This document shows, one piece after another, positions 57,782-64,000 of a stretch of 64,000 bases of DNA. The position numbers and the translations under genes are program-made. The first letter of the stretch is position 1. Every line of letters starts with the position of its first letter. Source of the stretch: Brachybacterium huguangmaarense (GTDB lineage Bacteria > Actinomycetota > Actinomycetes > Actinomycetales > Dermabacteraceae); the NCBI RefSeq assembly GCF_025725725.1, contig NZ_CP107020.1, positions 1,674,001 to 1,738,000 on the forward strand. The letters run 5' to 3'. The notes under the pieces were generated by a model, which searched no databases, was not told the origin of the DNA, and saw nothing but the letters and a program-made list of their open reading frames with translations.

Positions 57782-58711
57782 ATGCCCCGTCCGCCCCTGA
57801 TCGCCGTCGTCGGCGCGACCGCGACGGGCAAGTCCGACCTCGCCGTCGAGCTGGCCCTCGCCCTCGACGGGGAGGTGGTCAACGCCGACGCGATGCAGCT
57901 CTACCGCGGCATGGACATCGGCACCGCCAAGATCACCGTCGCCGAGCGTCGCGGCGTGCCCCACCACCTGCTCGACGTGCTCGACGTGACCGAGGAGGCG
58001 AGCGTCTCCCGCTACCAGCGCGAGGGACGGGCCGCGTTCTCCGCGATCCGCGAACGCGGGCGCTCCCCCATCGTGGTCGGGGGGTCGGGGCTGTACGTCC
58101 GGGCCCTGCTCGACGAGATCGAGTTCCCGCCCACCGACGCCGCTGTGCGCGGACGCCTCGAGCAGCGCGCCCGCGAGATCGGCCCCGCCGCGCTGCATCG
58201 CGAGCTCGCCACGAGCGACCCGGAGGCCGCCGCCCTGATCGGCCCCCAGGACACCCGCCGGATCGTGCGGGCCCTCGAGGTCGGCCAGCTCACCGGCCGG
58301 AGCTTCCGCGCCTTCCTGCCACGCCCCGTCCACCACGAGGCCGGCACCGTCCAGCTCGGGCTCCGGCGCGAGCGGGCGGCGCTGCACGAGCGCATCGCGC
58401 GTCGGGTCGACACGATGGTCTCCCAGGGCCTGCTCGCCGAGACGGCACGCCTGCGCGAGCACGGCCTCGACCGCGGCGTCACCGCCCGTCGCGCCATCGG
58501 CTACGAGCAGGCGCTCGCCGTGCTCGACTCCACGATGACGTGCGAGCAGGCCGTCGAGGCCACCGTGGTCGGCACCCGTCGGCTCGTCCGCAAGCAGGAC
58601 ACCTGGTTCCGCCGCGATCGCCGCGTGCGCTGGCTCGACGTGGACGAGACCACGAGTCCCGTCACGCTGCGCGACCGGGCCCTGGACCTGCTCGCGCAGC
58701 CCGCGTCGTGA
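57782..58711 (+). CDS. miaA: tRNA dimethylallyltransferase MiaA
   Basis: 309 residues. P-loop 'GATATGKS' at 11-18, 'NADAMQLYRGMDIGTAK', 'VGGSGLYVRALLDEIEFPPTD', 'RRIVRALEVGQLTGRSF' and 'IGYEQALAVLD' are all standard. MiaA adds a dimethylallyl group to A37 of tRNAs that read UNN codons, using dimethylallyl diphosphate from the MEP pathway (Dxr, IspG here). ATG 57782 is preferred to the TTG three codons before it. dapF follows after 44 bases. Confidence 0.97.
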   Translation: MPRPPLIAVVGATATGKSDLAVELALALDGEVVNADAMQLYRGMDIGTAKITVAERRGVPHHLLDVLDVTEEASVSRYQREGRAAFSAIRERGRSPIVVGGSGLYVRALLDEIEFPPTDAAVRGRLEQRAREIGPAALHRELATSDPEAAALIGPQDTRRIVRALEVGQLTGRSFRAFLPRPVHHEAGTVQLGLRRERAALHERIARRVDTMVSQGLLAETARLREHGLDRGVTARRAIGYEQALAVLDSTMTCEQAVEATVVGTRRLVRKQDTWFRRDRRVRWLDVDETTSPVTLRDRALDLLAQPAS

Positions 58712-58742
58712 CCGGCGGCGGGCCCCGTCCCGTGCCGCCCGC

Positions 58743-58748
58743 TAGGCT
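58743..58748 (+). promoter_or_regulatory. Putative dapF -10 box (TAGGCT)
   Basis: TAGGCT ends 7 bases before the dapF ATG. Confidence 0.45.
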
Positions 58749-58755
58749 CGCCTGC

Positions 58756-59604
58756 ATGACCACCGTCCCGCTCCGCTTCGTCAAGGGGCACGGCGCCCGC
58801 AACGACTTCGTGCTGCTGCTGGACCCCGACGGCCGGACCGCGCTCACGGCCGAGCGCGCCGCGCGCCTGGCCGAGCGCACCGCGGGCCTCGGCGCCGACG
58901 GCGTGATCCGCGTGGTGCGCACGGCCGCCGCCGGCGTCGACGCGCCCGCCGCGGCGCCCGAGTGGTTCATGGACTATCGCAACGCCGACGGCTCGATCGC
59001 CGAGATGTGCGGCAACGGGACGCGCGTCTTCGCGGCGTGCCTCGACCGCGAGGGCCTCGTGCACGGCGATGCGTTCTCGATCTGGACCCGCGCCGGCGAG
59101 CGGCGCATCGAGATCCTCGAGCGCCCCGCGCACGACTCGCGATGGCAGATCCGCACGGGCATGGGGCGCTCCACGGTGCCCGGCACCCGGCGCACCGTGC
59201 GCGTCGCCGGCCGGGACCTCGAGGCTCTCGACGTCGACATGGGCAACCCCCACGCGGTCGCGATGCTGCCCGAGGACCTGCGGCTCGAGGACCTCGACCT
59301 CACGGTCGCGCCGCCGCTCGACCCGCCCGCCCCGCACGGGGCCAACGTCGAGCTCGTGGTGCCGCGCGGGGAGCGCCATGTCGCGATGCGCGTCCACGAG
59401 CGCGGCTCGGGGGAGACGCTCGCCTGCGGCACGGGCGCGTGCGCCGTGGCCGTCGCCGCGGCGCTGCACGCCGGGGACGGCTCACGCGCCCCGTGGCGGG
59501 TCGACCTGCCCGGCGGCATGCTCACCGTCGGCTGGACCGCGGAGGGCGAGGTGACCCTCGCCGGTCCCGCCGAGCTCGTCGCCGAGGGCGCCCTGCTCGT
59601 CTGA
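58756..59604 (+). CDS. dapF: Diaminopimelate epimerase
   Basis: 282 residues. The two catalytic Cys of this cofactor-independent racemase are Cys85 ('AEMCGNGTRVFA') and Cys224 ('ETLACGTGACAVAV'). 'GHGARNDFVLL' and 'DMGNPHAVAML' are other conserved pieces. It turns LL- into meso-diaminopimelate for lysine and peptidoglycan. ATG 58756 gives the normal N-terminus; the open frame extends upstream inside miaA without meaning. Convergent with the next methyltransferase gene. Confidence 0.97.
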   Translation: MTTVPLRFVKGHGARNDFVLLLDPDGRTALTAERAARLAERTAGLGADGVIRVVRTAAAGVDAPAAAPEWFMDYRNADGSIAEMCGNGTRVFAACLDREGLVHGDAFSIWTRAGERRIEILERPAHDSRWQIRTGMGRSTVPGTRRTVRVAGRDLEALDVDMGNPHAVAMLPEDLRLEDLDLTVAPPLDPPAPHGANVELVVPRGERHVAMRVHERGSGETLACGTGACAVAVAAALHAGDGSRAPWRVDLPGGMLTVGWTAEGEVTLAGPAELVAEGALLV

Positions 59605-59605
59605 C

Positions 59606-59635
59606 CGGCGTGCCCGGCGCCGGCGTGCCCGGCGC
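59606..59635. repeat. Two perfect 15-bp direct repeats (CGGCGTGCCCGGCGC)
   Basis: Copies at 59606-59620 and 59621-59635 fill most of the gap between convergent genes and create the hairpin listed next. Confidence 0.8.
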
Positions 59636-59636
59636 C
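59616..59636. terminator. Hairpin between dapF and the convergent methyltransferase gene
   Basis: 8-bp stem GGCGCCGG/CCGGCGCC (59616-59623 with 59629-59636), 5-nt loop. Shorter than the other terminators in the window, so read-through is possible. Confidence 0.5.
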
Positions 59637-59637
59637 C

Positions 59638-60255
59638 TCAGCGCTCGGGGGAGACCTCGAGCACCCGGAACCCCTTGGCGCTCGCGGCCTTGGTGACCGA
59701 GCGACGCGGCAGGCGGGCGTCGAGCCACGCGGCGAGCGGATCGGCCCCCAGGTTGCGGCCCACCACGAGCCCGGCCCAGCCCGACGGCGCGAGGCGGCCC
59801 GTCCACTCCAGCAGCAGCGCCCGCAGCGCGTCCTTGCCGATCCGGATCGGCGGGTTGGACCAGATCACGTCGGGCACGAGATCCGCGGGCACCTCGTCGG
59901 GGGCGACCACGTGCAGGCGATCCTCGAGCCCGAGCCGGGTCGCGTTCTCGCGCGTCAGCTCCCGGGCCCGCTGCGAGACGTCGACCGCCCACACCGTCGC
60001 GTCCGGGTGCAGCAGGGCCGCGCTCAGCGCGATCGGCCCCCAGCCGCAGCCGACGTCGACGACGGTCGCGCGTGCGGGCACGGCGGGCAGCACGTCGAGC
60101 CGGTCGAGCAGCACCGCCGTGGCCTTGTCGAGACCGCCGCCGCTGAAGACCGCGGCCGAGGACACGAGGTCGCGCTCGGCGCCTGCCAGGCGCACCCGCA
60201 GCGGGCGGCGCGCCGCATCGGTCGCGGAGGTCTCGGAGAAGTAGTGCTCGGTCAC
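59638..60255 (-). CDS. RsmC-like class I methyltransferase (probable rRNA guanine-N2 methyltransferase)
   Basis: 205 residues. 'TEHYFSETSATDAARRPLRV' at the N-terminus, SAM-binding 'VVDVGCGWGPIALSAALLHP', 'VWAVDVSQRARELTREN', and catalytic 'VIWSNPPIRIGKDAL' identify the MTS/RsmC-RlmG group, where NPPIR/NPPFH targets guanine N2. It corresponds to the catalytic half only; the N-terminal pseudo-domain of E. coli RsmC is absent. GTG 60255 is chosen to give the 'VTEHYF' start common in the family. The rRNA site is not known. Confidence 0.87.
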   Translation of the reverse strand: MTEHYFSETSATDAARRPLRVRLAGAERDLVSSAAVFSGGGLDKATAVLLDRLDVLPAVPARATVVDVGCGWGPIALSAALLHPDATVWAVDVSQRARELTRENATRLGLEDRLHVVAPDEVPADLVPDVIWSNPPIRIGKDALRALLLEWTGRLAPSGWAGLVVGRNLGADPLAAWLDARLPRRSVTKAASAKGFRVLEVSPER

Positions 60256-60286
60256 GGCCACGAGGATACGGGGCGGGCGCGACGTC

Positions 60287-60330
60287 CGCCGTGGGCACAG
60301 GCGGCGGCCCTGCCGCCTGTGCCCACGGCG
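60287..60330. other. Perfect 19-bp hairpin in the divergent gap before hflX
   Basis: Arms 60287-60305 and 60312-60330 pair without mismatch around a 6-nt GGCCCT loop, followed by AAAA on plus. It is the strongest inverted repeat in the window, yet lies between divergent start codons (60255 minus, 60407 plus), where a terminator is not expected. It could stop dapF read-through that runs antisense through the methyltransferase gene, end a small RNA, or be a protein-binding palindrome. Confidence 0.8.
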
Positions 60331-60406
60331 AAAAGCCCTCGCCGCGCGCGCGAGGCCGTGGGATGCTGGACGCCCAGCCACCCCGACAGGAAGAGACCCC
60401 CTCATC

Positions 60407-61921
60407 GTGCCCATCACCTTCCATCCGGACCCCGAACCCGACACCGACGTCGCCGGGGGCACCGCACGGGACGGGGACGAGCGCGGACGGGACGAGCTGA
60501 CCGCCCGGATCCTCGCCCGCGGCGACGCCTCGATCTCCGCGACCACGTACTCCTCGGACACCGACGGGGAGCAGCTCGACCTCGCCGACCGCCACGCCCT
60601 GCGCCGCGTCGCCGGCATCCGCACCGACATCGAGGACGTCACCGAGGTCGAGTACCGCTCCCTGCGCCTCGAGCGCGTCGTGCTCGCCGGGATCTACACG
60701 AGCGGCGACGTCGCGGACGCCGAGAACAGCCTGCGCGAGCTCGCGGCGCTCGCCGAGACCGCCGGCTCCGAGGTGCTCGACGGCATCATGCAGCGGCGCA
60801 ACCATCCCGATCCCGCGACCTTCCTGGGCAAGGGCAAGGCCGCCGAGCTCGCCGAGATCGTCGCCGAGACGGGCGCCGACACGGTCGTGGCCGACGGCGA
60901 GCTGGCCCCCAGCCAGCGTCGTGCGCTCGAGGACGTCGTCAAGGTCAAGGTCATCGACCGCACCGCGCTCATCCTCGACATCTTCGCCCAGCACGCCCAG
61001 TCCCGCGAGGGCAAGGCGCAGGTCGAGCTCGCCCAGCTCGAGTACCTGCTGCCGCGCCTGCGCGGCTGGGGCGAGTCGATGTCGCGGCAGGCCGGCGGCC
61101 GCGTCGCGGGCGGCGCGGGCATCGGCTCGCGCGGCCCCGGCGAGACGAAGATCGAGCTCGACCGCCGCCGCATCCGCACCCGCATGTCCAAGCTGCGCCG
61201 CGAGATCCGCGACATGGCGCCGTCGCGCCAGGCCAAGCGCGCCGACCGCAAGCGCCGCGACGTGCCCGCCGTCGCGATCGCCGGGTACACCAACGCCGGC
61301 AAGTCCTCGCTCCTGAACCGGCTCACCGGCGCCGGGGTGCTCGTCGAGAACGCGCTGTTCGCGACGCTCGACCCGACCGTGCGGCGGGCGGTGACGCCCG
61401 ACGGCCGCGAGTTCACCTTCGCCGACACGGTCGGCTTCGTGCGGCACCTGCCCACCGAGCTCGTCGAGGCCTTCCGCTCGACCCTCGAGGAGGTCGGCGA
61501 CGCCGATCTGCTGCTGCACGTCGTCGACGCCTCCCACCCCGACCCCGAGGGGCAGATCCGCGCGGTCCGCTCCGTGCTCGGCGACATCGAGGGCTTCGAC
61601 GTGCCCGAGATCATCGTGCTCAACAAGGCCGACATCGCCGAGCCCGAGACGATCGCCCGGATCCGCAGCCAGGTCGAGCTGTCGGCCGTCGTCTCGGCAC
61701 GCACGGGCGAGGGCGTCGAGGAGCTGCGCGAGCTGATCGCCGAGCACCTCCCGCGACCCGCCGTCGAGGTGGACCTGGTCGTCCCGTACACGCGCGGGGA
61801 CCTCGTCTCGCGCGTCCACGAGACGGGCGAGATCCTGAGCGAGGAGCACGTCGAGCAGGGCACGCATCTGCACGCCCGGGTCGACGCGGCGCTCGCCGCC
61901 GAGCTCACCGCCGCGGCGTGA
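60407..61921 (+). CDS. hflX: GTPase HflX
   Basis: 504 residues. N-terminal HflX domain ('RVVLAGIYTSGDVADAENSL', 'LGKGKAAELAEIV', 'DTVVADGELAPSQRRALEDV'), linker helix with 'GGAGIGSRGPGETKIELDRR', G domain with G1 'GYTNAGKS' at 293-300, G3 'DTVGFVRHLP', G4 'NKAD'. HflX splits stalled ribosomes after heat or antibiotic stress. GTG 60407 is preceded by 'caggaagagacccc' 16 bases away, a slightly long spacing; no better start is near. Confidence 0.95.
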   Translation: MPITFHPDPEPDTDVAGGTARDGDERGRDELTARILARGDASISATTYSSDTDGEQLDLADRHALRRVAGIRTDIEDVTEVEYRSLRLERVVLAGIYTSGDVADAENSLRELAALAETAGSEVLDGIMQRRNHPDPATFLGKGKAAELAEIVAETGADTVVADGELAPSQRRALEDVVKVKVIDRTALILDIFAQHAQSREGKAQVELAQLEYLLPRLRGWGESMSRQAGGRVAGGAGIGSRGPGETKIELDRRRIRTRMSKLRREIRDMAPSRQAKRADRKRRDVPAVAIAGYTNAGKSSLLNRLTGAGVLVENALFATLDPTVRRAVTPDGREFTFADTVGFVRHLPTELVEAFRSTLEEVGDADLLLHVVDASHPDPEGQIRAVRSVLGDIEGFDVPEIIVLNKADIAEPETIARIRSQVELSAVVSARTGEGVEELRELIAEHLPRPAVEVDLVVPYTRGDLVSRVHETGEILSEEHVEQGTHLHARVDAALAAELTAAA

Positions 61922-61965
61922 GCGGGCGCGAGCCGCTCGTCACACCCCGGCCCCACCGCGCCTGA

Positions 61966-61980
61966 CCCCGATCGTCGGGG
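61966..61980 (+). terminator. Small hairpin after hflX
   Basis: CCCCGA/TCGGGG, 6-bp stem with 3-nt loop, directly before the dinG -10 box. Weak. Confidence 0.35.
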
Positions 61981-61988
61981 CCGGGCAC

Positions 61989-61994
61989 TAGCCT
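61989..61994 (+). promoter_or_regulatory. Putative dinG -10 box (TAGCCT)
   Basis: TAGCCT ends 6 bases before the dinG GTG, again a leaderless layout. No LexA box is seen near it. Confidence 0.45.
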
Positions 61995-62000
61995 GGATCG

Positions 62001-64000
62001 GTGCCTGACGCCGCCCCCGGACCGACCCTCGACGCCCCCGCGCTGTCCGTCCTGATGGACGCCGCGGTCCGCGCCGTGGGCGGGGACGCGCGCCCCGGGC
62101 AGGCGGCGATGGCCGAGGCCGTCGACACCGCGATGCGCGGGCACCGGCACCTGCTCGTCCAGGCGGGCACCGGCACCGGCAAGTCCCTGGCCTACCTGGT
62201 GCCGGCCCTGCGCCACGCGGTCGAGTCCCGTCGCACGGTCGTCGTCTCCACGGCGACGATCGCGCTGCAGTCGCAGATCGTGCGCAAGGACCTGCCGCGG
62301 CTCGTCGAGGCCCTCGCCCCCGAGCTGCCGCGCACCCCCACCTACTCGCTGCTCAAGGGCCGCAGCAACTACGTGTGCCTGCACAAGGTCGACGGCGGCT
62401 ACCCGGACGACCTCGACCCCCAGGCCCTGTTCTCCGAAGCGGCCGCCGGCGGCGAGCGCGAGGGCTCCGAGCGCCTGGGCGAACAGGTGCGCCGTCTGCG
62501 GGAGTGGGCCGAGACCACCGACACGGGGGACCGCGACGACCTCGCCGCCCCGGTCTCCGACCGCGCCTGGCGGCAGGTCTCGGTCACGGGCGCGCAGTGC
62601 CTGGGCAGCTCGTGCCCGATGGTCGAGGCCTGCTTCGCCGAGCGCAACCGCGCGATCGCACGCGACGTCGACCTCGTCGTGACCAACCACGCCCTGATGG
62701 CGATCGACGCGTTCGACGGCCACGGCATCCTGCCCGAGCACGACGTGCTCGTCGTCGACGAGGCCCACGACCTCGTGTCCCGCGTGACGAGCGCCGTGAC
62801 CGAGACGCTCACCGCCCCCATGGTGCGCGGGGCCGTGCGCGAGCTGCGCGGGCTCGGCATGGCCGCGACCGCCCTCGACGACGCGGGGGAGAGCCTGCGC
62901 GACGCCCTCGCCCAGATGCCCGACGGGCGCGTCATCGGCGACCTGCCGCCGGGCATGCTCGACGCGCTCGTGCTGCTGCGCACGGAGGCCCGCACCGCCC
63001 ACTCCGACGCCAAGGACGCGGGGGAGCAGGGGAGCGCGACCGCGGCCGGCGCCCGCAAGGCCGTGCGCGCCAACCTGCAGGAGATCCTCGACGTGTGCGA
63101 GCGCCTCGTGGCGCCCGACGAGGACGACGTCGTCTCGGTCTCCCATTCCGAGCTCACGGGGCGCAGCAGCATCCAGGTGGCCCCGCTCAGCGTGGCCGGG
63201 GCGATGCGCGGCGCCGTGCTCGAGGACCGCACGGTCGTGCTGACGTCTGCGACCCTGGCCCTCGGCGGCCGCTTCGAGCCGCCCGCCGGCAGCATCGGTC
63301 TGCGGGCCGCCGACCGGCAGGAGGTCGAGTCCAGCCCGCGCGGCGGCGGCTCCTCGGCATGGAGCGGCCTCGACGTCGGCAGCCCCTTCGAGTACGCACG
63401 CCAGGGCATCCTCTACATCGCGCGGCACCTGCCGCCGCCGGGCCGCGAGGGCCCGTCGCTCTCGATGCTCGATCACCTGACCGAGCTCGTGGAGGCCTCG
63501 CGCGGGGGAGCGCTGTGCCTGTTCTCCTCGCGGCGCGGGGCCCAGCTCGCGGCCGAGCACGTGCGCGCCCGCAGCGCCCTGCCCATCGGACTGCAGGGGG
63601 AGGACTCGATCACCAACCTCGTGCGGCGCTTCCGCGAGGACGAGACGACGAGCCTGTTCGGCACCCTCTCGCTGTGGCAGGGCGTCGACGTGCAGGGTCG
63701 CGCGTGCCGCCTCGTGACGATCGACCGGATCCCGTTCCCGCGGCCCGACGACCCCCTCACGGCCGCGCGCCAGGAGCGCATCGGCGCCCGCGGCGGCAAC
63801 GGCTTCATGGCCATCTCCGCGCAGCACGCGGCGCTGCTGCTGGCGCAGGGCGCCGGCCGCCTGATCCGCTCGGCCGAGGACCGCGGCATGGTGGCGGTGC
63901 TCGACCCCCGGCTCGCGACGGCGCACTACGGCTCGTTCCTGGTGAGCGCGATGCCGCCGCTGTGGCGCACTCAGGACCCCGAGGTCGCGCTCGGCGCGCT
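62001..64000 (+). CDS. dinG: DinG-family ATP-dependent DNA helicase (XPD-like), partial at right edge
   Basis: 666 codons are visible and the frame is still open at the window end. Walker A 'QAGTGTGKSLAYL' (K61), four iron-sulfur Cys at 126, 200, 205 and 211 ('NYVCLHK', 'QCLGSSCPMVEACF'), 'VVTNHALMAID', DEAH box at 253-256, 'VVLTSATLALGG' and 'GRLIRSAEDRGMVAVLDPR' (motif VI) are all present. DinG unwinds DNA 5' to 3', including R-loops and D-loops. GTG 62001 fixes the N-terminus about 50 residues before Walker A, as usual. About 20-40 residues are probably missing at the C-terminus. Confidence 0.93.
   Translation, partial: MPDAAPGPTLDAPALSVLMDAAVRAVGGDARPGQAAMAEAVDTAMRGHRHLLVQAGTGTGKSLAYLVPALRHAVESRRTVVVSTATIALQSQIVRKDLPRLVEALAPELPRTPTYSLLKGRSNYVCLHKVDGGYPDDLDPQALFSEAAAGGEREGSERLGEQVRRLREWAETTDTGDRDDLAAPVSDRAWRQVSVTGAQCLGSSCPMVEACFAERNRAIARDVDLVVTNHALMAIDAFDGHGILPEHDVLVVDEAHDLVSRVTSAVTETLTAPMVRGAVRELRGLGMAATALDDAGESLRDALAQMPDGRVIGDLPPGMLDALVLLRTEARTAHSDAKDAGEQGSATAAGARKAVRANLQEILDVCERLVAPDEDDVVSVSHSELTGRSSIQVAPLSVAGAMRGAVLEDRTVVLTSATLALGGRFEPPAGSIGLRAADRQEVESSPRGGGSSAWSGLDVGSPFEYARQGILYIARHLPPPGREGPSLSMLDHLTELVEASRGGALCLFSSRRGAQLAAEHVRARSALPIGLQGEDSITNLVRRFREDETTSLFGTLSLWQGVDVQGRACRLVTIDRIPFPRPDDPLTAARQERIGARGGNGFMAISAQHAALLLAQGAGRLIRSAEDRGMVAVLDPRLATAHYGSFLVSAMPPLWRTQDPEVALGA

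Overview
This window is a high-GC (clearly above 70%) actinobacterial chromosome segment with strong G/C third-codon bias, many GTG starts and many ATGA/GTGA start-stop overlaps. Gene order and protein features fit Actinomycetota, order Micrococcales; Brachybacterium or another member of Dermabacteraceae is my best guess, but this is inference from gene order and not from a marker search. It carries 57 protein-coding genes that I can support: one is broken by a frameshift and two run off the window edges. There are no rRNA, tRNA, CRISPR or insertion-sequence signatures.

Layout. 1-2688: end of the ComM-type Mg-chelatase gene, dprA, xerC. 2689-5919: an accessory insert (DeoR-type regulator divergent from an MFS transporter, a Cof-type HAD phosphatase and a 67-residue protein) placed between xerC and the conserved M23 peptidase gene. 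6030-12779: M23 peptidase on minus, then rpsB, tsf, pyrH, frr, cdsA, rlmN. 12905-14511: phospholipase D-like gene broken by an 8-bp tandem duplication. 14670-19919: DivIVA-domain protein, dxr, rseP-like site-2 protease, ispG, GNAT enzyme. 19995-23853: methyltransferase, proS, DUF4439-type lipoprotein. 24146-35218: rimP-nusA-ylxR-infB, a TRM11-like methyltransferase, rbfA-truB, an L,D-transpeptidase on minus, ribF, rpsO. 35454-40660: pnp, M16 protease, dapB, small membrane protein. 40692-44765: azlD/azlC exporter pair, a NagE-type PTS permease, HAD phosphatase. 44797-64000: thyX, dapA, rnj, ftsK, pgsA, cinA, clgR, DUF3046 gene, recA, recX, miaB, ybjN-like, miaA, dapF, methyltransferase, hflX and the first two thirds of dinG.

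Most of the window is conserved information-processing and envelope core: translation (S2, EF-Ts, RRF, RimP, NusA, IF2, RbfA, TruB, S15, MiaA, MiaB, RlmN), RNA decay (PNPase, RNase J), the MEP isoprenoid pathway (Dxr, IspG), lysine/diaminopimelate synthesis (DapA, DapB, DapF), phospholipid synthesis (CdsA, PgsA), DNA transfer and repair (DprA, RecA, RecX, DinG) and chromosome handling (XerC, FtsK).

I found no clear undescribed multi-gene system. The parts most worth a second look are: the 8-bp duplication that frameshifts the phospholipase D gene; a 31-bp tandem repeat between pnp and the M16 protease; an 88-bp-period duplication of the 3' end of rnj with its hairpin; a perfect 19-bp hairpin in the divergent gap before hflX; a strong operator-like inverted repeat before the PTS gene; a stress-sigma-type promoter before clgR that would start transcription almost on an upstream in-frame ATG; a set of TAnnnT boxes 6-9 nt before start codons, suggesting leaderless mRNAs; and the DeoR/MFS/HAD insert.
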